Positions 43,686 to 52,357 of a stretch of 64,000 nucleotides of DNA are shown here, one piece after another. How positions within the stretch are numbered: position 1 is the stretch's first letter; each line of letters opens with the position of its first letter. The notes beneath the pieces are model-generated. The model saw nothing but the letters and a program-made list of their open reading frames with translations. It was not told the origin of the DNA and did no database searches. The stretch spans positions 388,304 to 452,303 of the forward strand of contig JACTUA010000001.1 of NCBI GenBank assembly GCA_015660865.1, written 5' to 3'. The translations under genes and the position numbers were made by a program. This DNA is from Methanomicrobiales archaeon. Lineage in GTDB: Archaea > Halobacteriota > Methanomicrobia > Methanomicrobiales > JACTUA01.

Positions 43686-43916
43686 GGAATTCCTCCGTTT
43701 GTGAACGAATTCATCCTCTCTCGTGAATTGCGCGAGGAGCGCATCTCGTCGCTCCTTTCCGGATACATCCTTGAGCCCCCACGGGACCTCGTGTGCCTCC
43801 TTTCCGCAAGAACGGGGGGATCTTCATGCGACCCCCCCTCATCAGACGATACGTCTATTTCCCGCCTCGGACTGCGAACCGAGACGTATCCTGGATGCCC
43901 CCTCATAAAAAATTTG
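43686..43916 (-). promoter_or_regulatory. Hairpin-rich spacer ahead of the CsbD gene
   Basis: Stems seen by eye: AATTCA/TGAATT (about 43709-43728), AGGAGCG/CGCTCCT (43735-43756), GGGGGG/CCCCCC (about 43815-43838), and a compound stem GATACGT...CTCGG/CCGAGACGTATC (about 43848-43890). One of them may be the terminator of the upstream DUF3494 gene, the rest a leader. No gene in this stretch. Confidence 0.35.
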
Positions 43917-46061
43917 TTAGTGTTTGTCGTTGTTTTTATCGTTGAATCTATCAAAGAGATCCTTCTCACTCAAACGATCGTTATTGCAGTTATTACGACC
44001 ATCACTTTCATCCTTATCATAATAGTTCTCTTTATCATTGTTATCGCGCGGCTTTCCACATTCCTTGTGGATCTGGATGTTGCCGCCCTTCAGAGTGCCC
44101 GAAGCGCTGTAACCGTTCGAGAGTGTCAGACTGAAGCTGTCCTTGTTGCGGCCGGACTCGCCGTTGTCAACAACAACAACCGTGTAGGTGAAGGATCCTT
44201 TACCGTTGACCTTGGCAATGCCTTCGATCCGACGTGTCACGGCATCGATTACGGTGTAACCCGTAACACTCGTGCTCGTGACCTTCACACCATTCTTGCC
44301 GTGGTCATTGTATGAGAGGTCACCCCAGAACTTGCCGTTCTTGATGCCGCCGGAAACGCCGAAGGTCGCTTTGTCATTGATCCATCCACCACCGGTAACG
44401 AAATCACTGCAAGGCTTGGGCCTGGGGCAAGACTTGGGCGGAACTGTGCCGCCGCAGGTCGCGATTGTGTCTGTACTCATCGTCACTGCACCATTCAAAG
44501 CCAACATTTTACCGGACACGATTGTACTTGGTGGAGTGTTTGCGGCGGAGGTCATGGTAATGGTCGTGTAGGCAATAACGGTTCCCAGGAACTGAGAGCC
44601 ATCGATAGTCGCGGAGGAACCAACAGCCCAATACACGTTCGGACCAGTGCAAGTCTGACTCGGATTGTTGAGGGCGACGACTTTTGAATCAGCCATCGTT
44701 ACAAGCGTGGTGCCCGTCTGGAAAATAAACACCGCATTGGGGTCTCCCTGGAAATCAAGAGTAAGTGTTCCACCCACCTGCAAATTCGCAGACGGCGCGA
44801 ACTTATAAACGCCGGGCGTGAACGTCCTTCCATCCAGCTGAGTAACACCCGAGTAGGTAGTAGTGGGCACCTGGGCTACGAGATAATTGTACGTGGTGAC
44901 GGCATCATTATGAGCCGCAGCTGCGACAGGACCTCCCGCATATATCGTCCCGCTCACTAGCCCCAGCCCCGGTGTCACTGTCCCTGGACCCGAGATCCTG
45001 TTTGCTGGCGGCTGTTGGAAGCCGGTGATTGCGGTACCCGGGTAGACACCCAGATCTCCGGTGATGACTGATGCACCAGCATTGGTGACCGTCGTCGCAC
45101 CCAGCACCGCGAAATTGCTGGCCGACCCAAGAGTGACGAAATCACTGCAAGGCTTGGGTGTAGGTGTTGGTGTGGGTGTTGGTGGGCATGGTGGTGTTGG
45201 TTTGTGTGTGCATGGTGGTGTTGGTGTTGGTGGGCATGTTGGTGTTGGTGTGGGTGTTGGTGTAGGTGTTGGTGTGGGTGTTGGTGTTACCGTGCCACCG
45301 CAGGTCGTGGTTGTGTCGATTGCGTCATTAATCATCGTCACTTCACCATTCAAAGCCAGCATCCTGCCCGACACGATTGTAATAGGGGGATTGTTTGCGG
45401 CGGGAGTCATGGTAATGGACGTGGTGGCAATAACGGTTCCCAGGAACTGAGAGCCATCGATAGTCGCGGAGGAACCAACAGCCCAGTACACGTTCGAACC
45501 GCAAGACAGACTGCCGGTGCCGGTGTCGATGGCGACGATTTTTGAATTAGCCATCGCTACCAGCGTGCTGCCCATCTGGAAAATAAACACCGCATTGGGG
45601 TCTCCCTGGAAATCAAGAGTAAGTGTACCATCTACCTGCAAATTAGCGGCCGATGGAAACTTATAAACGCCGGGCGTCAGCGTGAGTCCATTCAGCTGAA
45701 TAACAGCATCCGGGTAGGTAGTAGTTGGGGCCTGGGCCCAGAGAGCATTGTACGCGGTCAGGGCATCAGCCTGAGCCTGAGCTGCGACAGCATCTCCCGT
45801 ATATATCGTCCCGCTTACGAGCCCCGGCGGGAAGCCGGTGACTGCGGTACCCGGGCTGACACCCAGATCTCCGGTGATCTGTGATGGCCCGACATTGGTA
45901 ACTGTCGTTGCACCGAGGACCCCAAAATTACCGGCCGTCCCAAGATTCACGGCTGAAGCGCCCATGACGCCGGGAATTATCACGGCCGTCATCAGGCAGA
46001 TCAACGCTACGGTCAAAACAATGGAGAACCTTTTTCTCGCACTTTTTCTTGTACCTGTCAT
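43917..46061 (-). CDS. Double-DUF3494 secreted protein with TP-repeat linker
   Basis: 714 residues from ATG 46061. Signal peptide (about 1-35), first DUF3494 domain (GTAGNFGVLGATTVTNVGPS...; about 36-255), a (Thr-Pro)n linker with paired Cys (PTPTPTPTCPPTPTPPC), second DUF3494 domain (GSASNFAVLGATTVTNAGAS; about 310-530), then a C-terminal beta domain (FVTGGGWINDKATFGVSGGI) and an Asp/Asn/Lys-rich tail. No membrane anchor at the end, unlike the other two copies, so it is probably released or crosslinked. The two DUF3494 domains in it are more alike to each other than to the anchored copies. Confidence 0.85.
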   Translation of the reverse strand: MTGTRKSARKRFSIVLTVALICLMTAVIIPGVMGASAVNLGTAGNFGVLGATTVTNVGPSQITGDLGVSPGTAVTGFPPGLVSGTIYTGDAVAAQAQADALTAYNALWAQAPTTTYPDAVIQLNGLTLTPGVYKFPSAANLQVDGTLTLDFQGDPNAVFIFQMGSTLVAMANSKIVAIDTGTGSLSCGSNVYWAVGSSATIDGSQFLGTVIATTSITMTPAANNPPITIVSGRMLALNGEVTMINDAIDTTTTCGGTVTPTPTPTPTPTPTPTPTCPPTPTPPCTHKPTPPCPPTPTPTPTPKPCSDFVTLGSASNFAVLGATTVTNAGASVITGDLGVYPGTAITGFQQPPANRISGPGTVTPGLGLVSGTIYAGGPVAAAAHNDAVTTYNYLVAQVPTTTYSGVTQLDGRTFTPGVYKFAPSANLQVGGTLTLDFQGDPNAVFIFQTGTTLVTMADSKVVALNNPSQTCTGPNVYWAVGSSATIDGSQFLGTVIAYTTITMTSAANTPPSTIVSGKMLALNGAVTMSTDTIATCGGTVPPKSCPRPKPCSDFVTGGGWINDKATFGVSGGIKNGKFWGDLSYNDHGKNGVKVTSTSVTGYTVIDAVTRRIEGIAKVNGKGSFTYTVVVVDNGESGRNKDSFSLTLSNGYSASGTLKGGNIQIHKECGKPRDNNDKENYYDKDESDGRNNCNNDRLSEKDLFDRFNDKNNDKH

Positions 46062-46610
46062 GTTATCACTCCTCACTCCTTGATAGTCGGAATTGTCCCT
46101 CAGGCCGGCTCATTATTGCCGGTCCTTGATATATACCTTTCTGTTCTTTCAGTTATTGCAATGAGACTATCCAATGAGAATACTAATATAAAGACGTAGA
46201 ATATTAAGATAAAAACGTTTTGAATCTCTTTATCGCATTGGACACCGGTATATTTATATATTTCAAAATCGCGTCCATATAGTTGACAAAACCTGCAATA
46301 ATCCAGGAGTTCGGGCCGGTGCGGTCGGGTCTTCGCAAGACTTATATCTGCCCGTTGACATATCCCCCAGTTCGGAGGGTATACAGGATTGTATATCACC
46401 TGCCGTATCTGCGGGTACCGGAGAGACGTGCCAAGGGCGACCTCGTGATCGGGAGACCGGAGCCGGTCACCGGCCTCGCGGGTGGACGCAGGATATGCCC
46501 GGTCCTTCACCCAACCGGGCGACCGGTATTCCATCCTGGAACCCGACAGCACCGCAGCCAGCCCGGACGGTGGCCGGTTGACAGAGCAGACAACGTGGAG
46601 CGTGCATGCG

Positions 46611-47126
46611 ATGGATAAAAATACCAGGGACCAGATCCTCATTCTTACGCTTGGAGTCCTCATCGGTGCGAGCGGGTACCTTGCCAACTCGCTTTTCCTC
46701 TGGAACGCGTCTGTGAACAAGGAAAAGAGCGACATTGCCGAGGGGCTCTATCTCGACGTCTCGTCGCTCGAGGACTCCCTCGTCGCCGCAGACCAGGAAT
46801 TCCTCGCGAACCCCGGTGACAAGTATATCTTCGTCCAGAGCACCCCGCTCTACTCGGAGAACGGCCTGTACTTCGCCTACCAGCGGGATATCCCAAAGCT
46901 GGACCGGAAGGTCGCACAGGACACGTTCACGTTCTATAATCACCTGCTGTCGGCGGAGCGGGACCGGAACAATATCTACGAGATCCAGCGGGAGGGGGAT
47001 CTTCGGGATCTCACCACGGCAGAGCGGAGACGGCAGCAGATCCTGACCCAGAATGTCGCCCATGAAGTGAACATATCGGTGAGCCTTCTGCCCCCCCTGG
47101 AACAGGAGCTGGGCGCTGCGACCTGA
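46611..47126 (+). CDS. Membrane-anchored protein of unknown function
   Basis: 171 residues from ATG 46611 (frame open upstream to 46482, but GTGGAG precedes this start and the helix follows). MDKNTRDQILILTLGVLIGA gives an N-terminal anchor helix; the rest is a soluble, helix-rich domain (SVNKEKSDIAEGLYLDVSSL; TFTFYNHLLSAERDRNNIYE), probably outside the cell, like a small sensor domain without output. No family recognised. The preceding 46062-46610 holds the promoter of the divergent DUF3494 gene and no other gene. Confidence 0.65.
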   Translation: MDKNTRDQILILTLGVLIGASGYLANSLFLWNASVNKEKSDIAEGLYLDVSSLEDSLVAADQEFLANPGDKYIFVQSTPLYSENGLYFAYQRDIPKLDRKVAQDTFTFYNHLLSAERDRNNIYEIQREGDLRDLTTAERRRQQILTQNVAHEVNISVSLLPPLEQELGAAT

Positions 47127-47398
47127 GATGAATCGCCATCTCCCTTGTTCTGTCGTGGTACGAGCCATACCCCCTATCGCGGGCGGTCACGATGAGTTTT
47201 CCATAGATCCGGCGCCTGCATCTGCAGAATAGGAAATATATTATGCATGACCATGCGTCATGGATAATGAAGATCTTCCATTTATGCTCGATAGTTGTTA
47301 GATCGGATCTAAGGGAAAAACGGGTGGATCAGGAGGTGCAATCTTCTTGCTGGGCATCGCCAGATCCTCTTTGTTTTTTATTCCCTCAGGGATCCTCG

Positions 47399-47554
47399 CT
47401 ACAATATGAACGTGACCACGGCAATTACAACGAAGATTATGACGAGCCATTTTGCGATTTCCATAGAGAAACCGGCTATCCCTTTTGCACCAAATATGTA
47501 GAATACCAATGCCAGTACAAGGAAAATTACCGCAAGATAGATTAAATCAGCCAT
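47399..47554 (-). CDS. DUF1328 (YtjA-like) small membrane protein (51 aa)
   Basis: From ATG 47554 with GAGGTGA ahead: MADLIYLAVIFLVLALVFYI, then FGAKGIAGFSMEIAKWLVII and FVVIAVVTFIL. Two membrane helices with the conserved GxxGxAGFSxxIAK centre are the DUF1328 hallmark. Function unknown; relatives are often stress-induced. It is the second gene after the LEA-like gene, 8 nt apart, under the shared 59-bp promoter. 47127-47398 has no supported gene. Confidence 0.85.
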   Translation of the reverse strand: MADLIYLAVIFLVLALVFYIFGAKGIAGFSMEIAKWLVIIFVVIAVVTFIL

Positions 47555-47562
47555 TGTTCACC

Positions 47563-47793
47563 TCATTTCTGTCTCTTCTTCAATTTTGATCCGGCCTCGT
47601 GTGCCGCGATTTTTGCATCAGACACGGCTTTGTGGACACCGATTTTTACATCATCTGATACTTTCTGTGCTTCTCCTCCCGCATCTTTGAGTATCTTACG
47701 TGCGGCGACCGTTGCATCATCATAGACGGCATGTGCAGCCACGCGGGCATTATCGACTGCTTTGCTGGCCTTTACTTTTGGATTATCAGTCAT
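47563..47793 (-). CDS. LEA-like / coiled-coil stress protein (76 aa)
   Basis: 76 residues, Ala/Lys/Asp/Val-rich: KASKAVDNARVAAHAVYDDA and KVSDDVKIGVHKAVSDAKIA. Irregular 11-residue-type repeats with charged and Ala positions resemble late-embryogenesis-abundant and YtxH-type stress proteins. No membrane helix. GGAGGAG stands ahead of the ATG. First gene of a two-gene operon whose promoter element is shared with the DUF883 operon. Confidence 0.7.
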   Translation of the reverse strand: MTDNPKVKASKAVDNARVAAHAVYDDATVAARKILKDAGGEAQKVSDDVKIGVHKAVSDAKIAAHEAGSKLKKRQK

Positions 47794-47842
47794 TATGTAT
47801 TCAACTCCTCCTCTATCGGAGGCAATGGGTATAGAGAGAGAA

Positions 47843-47901
47843 GTATATAAAAATCTTACCTTTTATTGCACAATCTGGAACAATCCAGAATTTCCGGTGT
47901 T
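47843..47901 (-). promoter_or_regulatory. Shared 59-bp promoter element, copy 2 (LEA-like/DUF1328 operon)
   Basis: Minus strand: AACACCGGAAATT, imperfect dyad CTGGATTGTTCCAG, TATA GATTTTTATATAC, as at 25778-25836 (53 of 59 by eye). The TATA box is some 27 nt before the expected transcription start and about 50 nt before the ATG. Confidence 0.6.
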
Positions 47902-48214
47902 GAATACCCATAAGAGCCAATATCCCCATATTCTGTTTTAAACCGGTTACCACAATTGACATAAAATCAACCTCGGAAGGCCGGTTTTTGAATTTCCCAC
48001 CTCATCAGCATTTTTAAGAGACCGGTAATTCATCCCGAAATCAATTGTGGCCATGCAAATTTTCGAACAAGACATTAGGTTTTTATACTATTCCCGTCAT
48101 ACACCGACTTGCTCTGGTATGGTTATGTAACCAGGTGAAATTACTGGATCTGGGAAACAAAGAACTGCATTGCGAGAATGATGAAAATATCTCAGGGAGA
48201 CTGTGGTGGTTTGC

Positions 48215-48844
48215 ATGGATGAAAAAACTTCACGGGATGATGAAAAAGGCCGGGAACTGGCGACAGAAAAGGGACGAAAACAGGAACAGGACATGCAGCA
48301 CGAGCGTGAACTGGCGACAGAAAAGGGACGAAAACAGGGACGGGAGGAGGAACGTGCACGGGAAAAGCCAAAGGGTGGTTTGGGAACCGGGACAAAGATC
48401 GTCATCTCCCTTATCGTTCTTGCCATCATTGTAGTGGTGCTAGCCATTCTGACGCTGTCTGTATCAGTTACGAATGCAGCACCAGGTATCTCGTTACCCT
48501 TTACTACCAACTATGGCGTTTCGTTCCCCGAAGGCAAGACAATAACAATCGGGAACACACATGTCACTGTGCTCTCGTACCAGAACGAGTTAATCTCGGA
48601 TATTGATGGCGACCGGCAGAAACTTGTGGTGGGAGAGGACAGGGTTGTCGCAGAACGGCATGCGGTGATCACTACACTCGGTGCAATCACGCTTATGGAT
48701 ACCGACTTCCAGATTAACCTTAAGTACAGAGGTGATCTGGAAAACCGGGCATACTTCGATATGGCGGTACATACCTCACGCCAGGTACCGGAGATGCTTC
48801 TCCACCAGCTGCTTCCAGCCGAGATAGATGCACGACCTGTCTGA
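48215..48844 (+). CDS. Membrane-anchored protein with charged repeat region
   Basis: 209 residues from ATG 48215. The N-terminal 55 residues are highly charged with a duplicated unit (RELATEKGRKQ twice, 54 bp apart in DNA and nearly identical). Then a membrane helix (about 60-88, IVISLIVLAIIVVVLAILTL) and an external beta-rich domain of about 120 residues (FPEGKTITIGNTHVTVLSYQ). Family not recognised. The cytoplasmic tail could be a binding platform. Confidence 0.6.
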   Translation: MDEKTSRDDEKGRELATEKGRKQEQDMQHERELATEKGRKQGREEERAREKPKGGLGTGTKIVISLIVLAIIVVVLAILTLSVSVTNAAPGISLPFTTNYGVSFPEGKTITIGNTHVTVLSYQNELISDIDGDRQKLVVGEDRVVAERHAVITTLGAITLMDTDFQINLKYRGDLENRAYFDMAVHTSRQVPEMLLHQLLPAEIDARPV

Positions 48845-48849
48845 ATCAC

Positions 48850-49041
48850 TCATGAACATACACCATTTTTACGGGTAAAATACCATTCACCATGAGTGCA
48901 ACCGGCCCGAGAGATCACTATATCGAGCGGGATGCTGCCGGATAGTTCAATCAGGGAGACAACGGTGAATCTCCCCCGCGGCAGTAAATATACGGTCATA
49001 CCGGTGATGAATTTATTTACTTGACTCTTGCACTCCTCCAA
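48850..49041 (-). CDS. Possible small protein (63 aa), weak support
   Basis: Minus-strand frame MEECKSQVNKFITGMTVYLL...GEWYFTRKNGVCS. The composition is protein-like, with three cysteines, and the frame fits between neighbouring genes, but there is no family match and no clear ribosome site. Treat as hypothetical. Confidence 0.25.
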   Translation of the reverse strand: MEECKSQVNKFITGMTVYLLPRGRFTVVSLIELSGSIPLDIVISRAGCTHGEWYFTRKNGVCS

Positions 49042-49134
49042 TCTCTGATGAGTTGTGGTTTTCGTTCATAGGGCAAGCCTATCAGGGCGAACAAATAATG
49101 AATCTGACGAAAATGTGATACTCCCCTATTTTTC

Positions 49135-49707
49135 CTAGAGGTGATTCATGATAAATTCCCTGATCTTTTTATGATCAGCCAGACGTCTGACGATATATTT
49201 TGTTACCTGGACTGTTTGTACATCAAATAATCTTGTTACAATCAACCCAACAATAAATATAAGCACGCCCATGAAAACCGCCAAAACAACACCTATTTGG
49301 CCAAAGAACGACACGTAAAAGAAAGTAACGACCATTGCAAGAACCGACATAAGAGCGGCCCTGATAATAAAATAGAGTCTCTGCAACCACGTAGAAAGCA
49401 ACAATGCCTTTATCACCGCTCTTTTTTCGATAACGCGGTCAGCTCCAGACGGAACACTTTCTATCTCGTGGAATATGCTTTTTGTATAATGAAGATCTGA
49501 TAATTGTAATATCTTTTTTGCATATTTGGCTTCTGATAAATCCTTAGAACTTGCGGTTTCAAGTTCCACCATAATTCTATGAGATATTTCAGCTATTTCG
49601 TTATCTATCAGAGATGGCATTTCCGAACCTGGAGAGTCTTTTGTCATAGTACATCTATCCTGCTCAGGAGTGGAGTGAGTCGTCGCTGGCAGTGTCTTCT
49701 TAATCAT
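49135..49707 (-). CDS. Two-helix membrane protein of unknown function
   Basis: 190 residues if started at ATG 49707; a TATA box (TATTTATATAAAG, about 49711-49723) would place transcription start near 49692, which favours the internal ATG 49647 (MTKDSPGSEMPSLIDNEIA) and a 170-residue protein. A helical N-terminal part carries many charged residues, then two membrane helices (about 112-137 and 141-163; LYFIIRAALMSVLAMVVTFF, GVLIFIVGLIVTRLF) and a basic cytoplasmic end. No family recognised. Confidence 0.6.
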   Translation of the reverse strand: MIKKTLPATTHSTPEQDRCTMTKDSPGSEMPSLIDNEIAEISHRIMVELETASSKDLSEAKYAKKILQLSDLHYTKSIFHEIESVPSGADRVIEKRAVIKALLLSTWLQRLYFIIRAALMSVLAMVVTFFYVSFFGQIGVVLAVFMGVLIFIVGLIVTRLFDVQTVQVTKYIVRRLADHKKIREFIMNHL

Positions 49708-49952
49708 TCTTTATATAAATATATTACTCGATCAACCAGAATCACTCCAGACGCACACAGAAGTCCATGCACAGACTTTCACATTGTGGAATGAATCACA
49801 CGTACGAGCCGCTTTGGAACTGATGTGGGGAGAGAGGGAATAGGGGAATGGCACGGAAAGGGTGAAAGTGCCACGGTATACATGCAGCGTCGTGAATGAA
49901 TAAAAATGGGTAAGGTACCATTCCAGCCCCCAACTTTTCTCCGGTACGTGGA

Positions 49953-50193
49953 TTATCCTCCGATTTTTAACCGTTCCGGATCCGCGCGATGATTGTATCG
50001 CCAGACGTATTCCGTACAGCGGTAATTTTCGACGTGTGATTCCTCCTTTTGATGCGAGCTTCCGTTTGAGGTACCCCCAGAATCCTCGAGGTCCGTTGAT
50101 GTGGTTTCCCCTCCCGTCGCTGTAGCTGCCCTCCCCGTGATGGACGAGGCGGTGGACGTATCCCCGGGCGGCGATCCCGGTGTATGAGTCCAC
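49953..50193 (-). pseudogene. IS1595-type transposase relic (C-terminal fragment)
   Basis: Minus strand: GYVHRLVHHGEGSYSDGRGN, then HING..GFWGYLKRKLASKGGI, then after a frame change ENYRCTEYVWRYNHRADPER and a stop. This matches the end of IS1595-family DDE transposases (NHINTIEGFWSLLKR...EFxFRYNxR). The N-terminal two thirds and the inverted ends are not visible. The rest of 49708-50183 holds no other gene. Confidence 0.6.
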
Positions 50194-50465
50194 CCCTGGA
50201 GTTCATCGAGACGCTGATGCCGAAATGGGAGGATTTCCTCGTAACCATGACCCCCGAGAAGAAAGAGGTGATGGGGGAGCACTTCGCTTACAACCGACGG
50301 CTCTTTGATGAGGGAAAGATCCTCCTGGGCGGGGCGGCGACCGACGGATCCATCGGCATCATCATCCTCAGGGTAGGTTCGGCGGACGAGGCACAGTAGA
50401 TCTACGAGAACAACCCTGCCGTGAAGGCGGGGATCGGCTACCCGGAACTCACCCGTTCCGGGTAG
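50184..50465 (+). pseudogene. YciI-like protein interrupted by an in-frame amber codon
   Basis: MSPPLEFIETLMPKWEDFLV...GEHFAYNRRLFDEGKILLGG...GIIILRVGSADEAQ, then TAG at 50397-50399, then in the same frame IYENNPAVKAGIGYPELTRSG and TAG. The second part is the normal end of a YciI-family ferredoxin-fold protein (AQEIYENDPAVKAG...), so a single base change (GAG to TAG) has split the gene, unless the amber codon is read through. YciI proteins are small dimeric proteins of unclear enzymatic role. Confidence 0.7.
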
Positions 50466-50538
50466 GTCTGTTCGCCGGTCAGAAACCGTGAAGGGAATGC
50501 TGTAACCAGCCTTGCGGCTAATACGGATCCGGATGCTG

Positions 50539-51078
50539 CTACGGCTTCCCTCGCCAGCGGTGAGTCGCCTTAGTCCTGCCTCCCATCTTCTCCAGGAGTT
50601 CGGCGAGACGCTCCCAGGACTCGACTGCGCCCGATTCCATTCCCGACGCGACCATTCCATCGAGATCCTCAAGATTCGCGTATCGGGCTATGCTCGTCAT
50701 CTTCGTCCTGCCACCCGGATCTTCCAGCGTCACGGTTTCAACCAGTTCATGGCCGGGGGGTATGCCTTCGAAGTTGAAGGTGTCCGAGAGGAGCCTCGGC
50801 GGGTCGATCCGCCTGTACAACCCGTGAAATGCGTATTCGTTGCCGCCTTCGTCGCGGGATACATAGCGCCATGAGCCGCCTGCATTCACATCCATCTTCT
50901 CAACAGTGGTGGTCTGGTTTCGGGGCCCCCACCATTGCGGTATGGCATTCGGGTCAGTGATGGTTTTCCACACTGTTTCCCGCGGCGCATCAAAGATGCG
51001 ATCAATCATGACCGTCAGTTCATCCCGTTTTACGGTGAAGTGAGTCTCTGGCATGCTCATTTCTCTTCCATCGCCCAT
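50539..51078 (-). CDS. SRPBCC-fold protein, AHSA1-like
   Basis: 179 residues. VMIDRIFDAPRETVWKTITD followed by PNAIPQWWGP is the typical start of AHSA1/Hsp90-ATPase-activator-homologue proteins; GGSWRYVSRDEGGNEYAFHG continues the START-like ligand-binding sheet, and SGMESGAVESWERLAELLEK is the long C-terminal helix. Such proteins bind small hydrophobic ligands; ligand unknown. An in-frame ATG eight codons later (MPETHFTVKRDEL) may be the true start. It follows phosphoglycerate kinase by 44 nt and may be at the end of the ATP synthase transcript. Confidence 0.85.
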   Translation of the reverse strand: MGDGREMSMPETHFTVKRDELTVMIDRIFDAPRETVWKTITDPNAIPQWWGPRNQTTTVEKMDVNAGGSWRYVSRDEGGNEYAFHGLYRRIDPPRLLSDTFNFEGIPPGHELVETVTLEDPGGRTKMTSIARYANLEDLDGMVASGMESGAVESWERLAELLEKMGGRTKATHRWRGKP

Positions 51079-51122
51079 AGCGGTGACTCCTCAATAAAGT
51101 ATCTAAAAATTGGTGATTCTTT

Positions 51123-52346
51123 TCACCCGAACTTCTTCTTCGAGATCTCCAGGGCCTCGACGGCGGGGAGCTTCTTTCCCGTGAGGAACTCGAGGCACGC
51201 CCCTCCGCCCGTGGAGACGTGGGTGATCTTCCCCCCGAGGCCGAGCTTCTCCACCATGGCGCCGGTATGCCCGCCCCCGATGACCGAGAAGGGCGCCTGG
51301 GCCGTGGCGTTGAGGAGCTCCACGGTCCCGAGGGCGAAGGCCTCCTCCTCGAAGACCCCGGCCGGGCCGTTGAAGACAACGGTCCCCGAGGACCGGATCC
51401 ACTCGGCCATCTCCTCGATAGCATCCACCCCTATGTCCATGACAGGGGTATCCCTCGGGATGGCATCCACGGAGAACTCCACCCGCTCCCCGTCCTTTCG
51501 CACCGCCACCCAGGTGGGGATATGGATCTCGTCGCCATGCCGTTCGAGGAGTTCCCGGGCGAGCTCGATCTCCTTCAGGTACTCGAGCTTGTGGATGAGC
51601 TGGGTGGAGGGCTCCCCGATGTCGTACCCCTGTGCGATGAGGAAGACGTTCGCCACGACCCCCGTCACGACGACGGCGTCGGCGATCCCGTGGTCGAGCA
51701 TGTGGGCCATGACCGCGATGGAGTCGTCCACCTTGGTCCCGCCCATCACGGCGGTCACCGGCTTCTGGGTGCCCGCGAGCACCCGGGAGAGCATCGAGAC
51801 CTCCTTCTCCATGAGGAGCCCGGCCACCGAGCGCATAGCAAGGGGGAGGCCGACCACGGTGGGCTGGGAGCGGTGCGCCGTCCCGAATGCATCGTTCACG
51901 AAGAGGTCGCCCATCACGGCGAGCTTCCTCACAAGGAGCGTCTTTACCGCCTGCTCGGCAGGGAGTTTCAGGTTCTCCTCGGCAGAGAACCGGACGTTCT
52001 CAAGCATCAGGATATCGCCGTCGGAGAGGGTCCGGACGGCCTCCTTCGCCCGTGACCCGACGATGTCGTCCATGTAGCGGACCGGCCGGCGGAGGAGCCT
52101 CCCGAGCCGCTCGGCGTGGGCCTCGAGCGTGGTGAAGTCCTTCTTGCCTGGCCGGGACTGGTGGGTGAGGATCACAACCTTCCCGTCCCGGAGGCGTTCG
52201 ATCGTGGGGATATGCTCCCTGAACCGCTTGTCGTCGAGGATCTGGTTCGAGAAGGGATCGATGGGGGAGTTCAGGTCGAGGCGGAGGAGGACGGTCCGTC
52301 CGGCCCACCGCACCTCGTCCAGGGTTCCGATGGATCCAGCCATCAC
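51123..52346 (-). CDS. pgk: Phosphoglycerate kinase
   Basis: 407 residues, usual length for archaeal enzymes. RTVLLRLDLNSPIDP is the 3-phosphoglycerate-binding start; ILTHQSRPGKKDF and ENVRFSAEEN are further substrate loops; MGGTKVDDSIAVM and GGGHTGAMVEKLGL, STGGGACLEFLTGKKLP form the nucleotide site. It converts 1,3-bisphosphoglycerate + ADP to 3-phosphoglycerate + ATP, used mainly for gluconeogenesis in methanogens. It starts 11 nt after the ATP synthase D gene, with GGAGGAGGTGAGGTG covering the gap, so it appears to be read from the ATP synthase transcript. Confidence 0.95.
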   Translation of the reverse strand: MMAGSIGTLDEVRWAGRTVLLRLDLNSPIDPFSNQILDDKRFREHIPTIERLRDGKVVILTHQSRPGKKDFTTLEAHAERLGRLLRRPVRYMDDIVGSRAKEAVRTLSDGDILMLENVRFSAEENLKLPAEQAVKTLLVRKLAVMGDLFVNDAFGTAHRSQPTVVGLPLAMRSVAGLLMEKEVSMLSRVLAGTQKPVTAVMGGTKVDDSIAVMAHMLDHGIADAVVVTGVVANVFLIAQGYDIGEPSTQLIHKLEYLKEIELARELLERHGDEIHIPTWVAVRKDGERVEFSVDAIPRDTPVMDIGVDAIEEMAEWIRSSGTVVFNGPAGVFEEEAFALGTVELLNATAQAPFSVIGGGHTGAMVEKLGLGGKITHVSTGGGACLEFLTGKKLPAVEALEISKKKFG

Positions 52347-52357
52347 CTCACCTCCTC

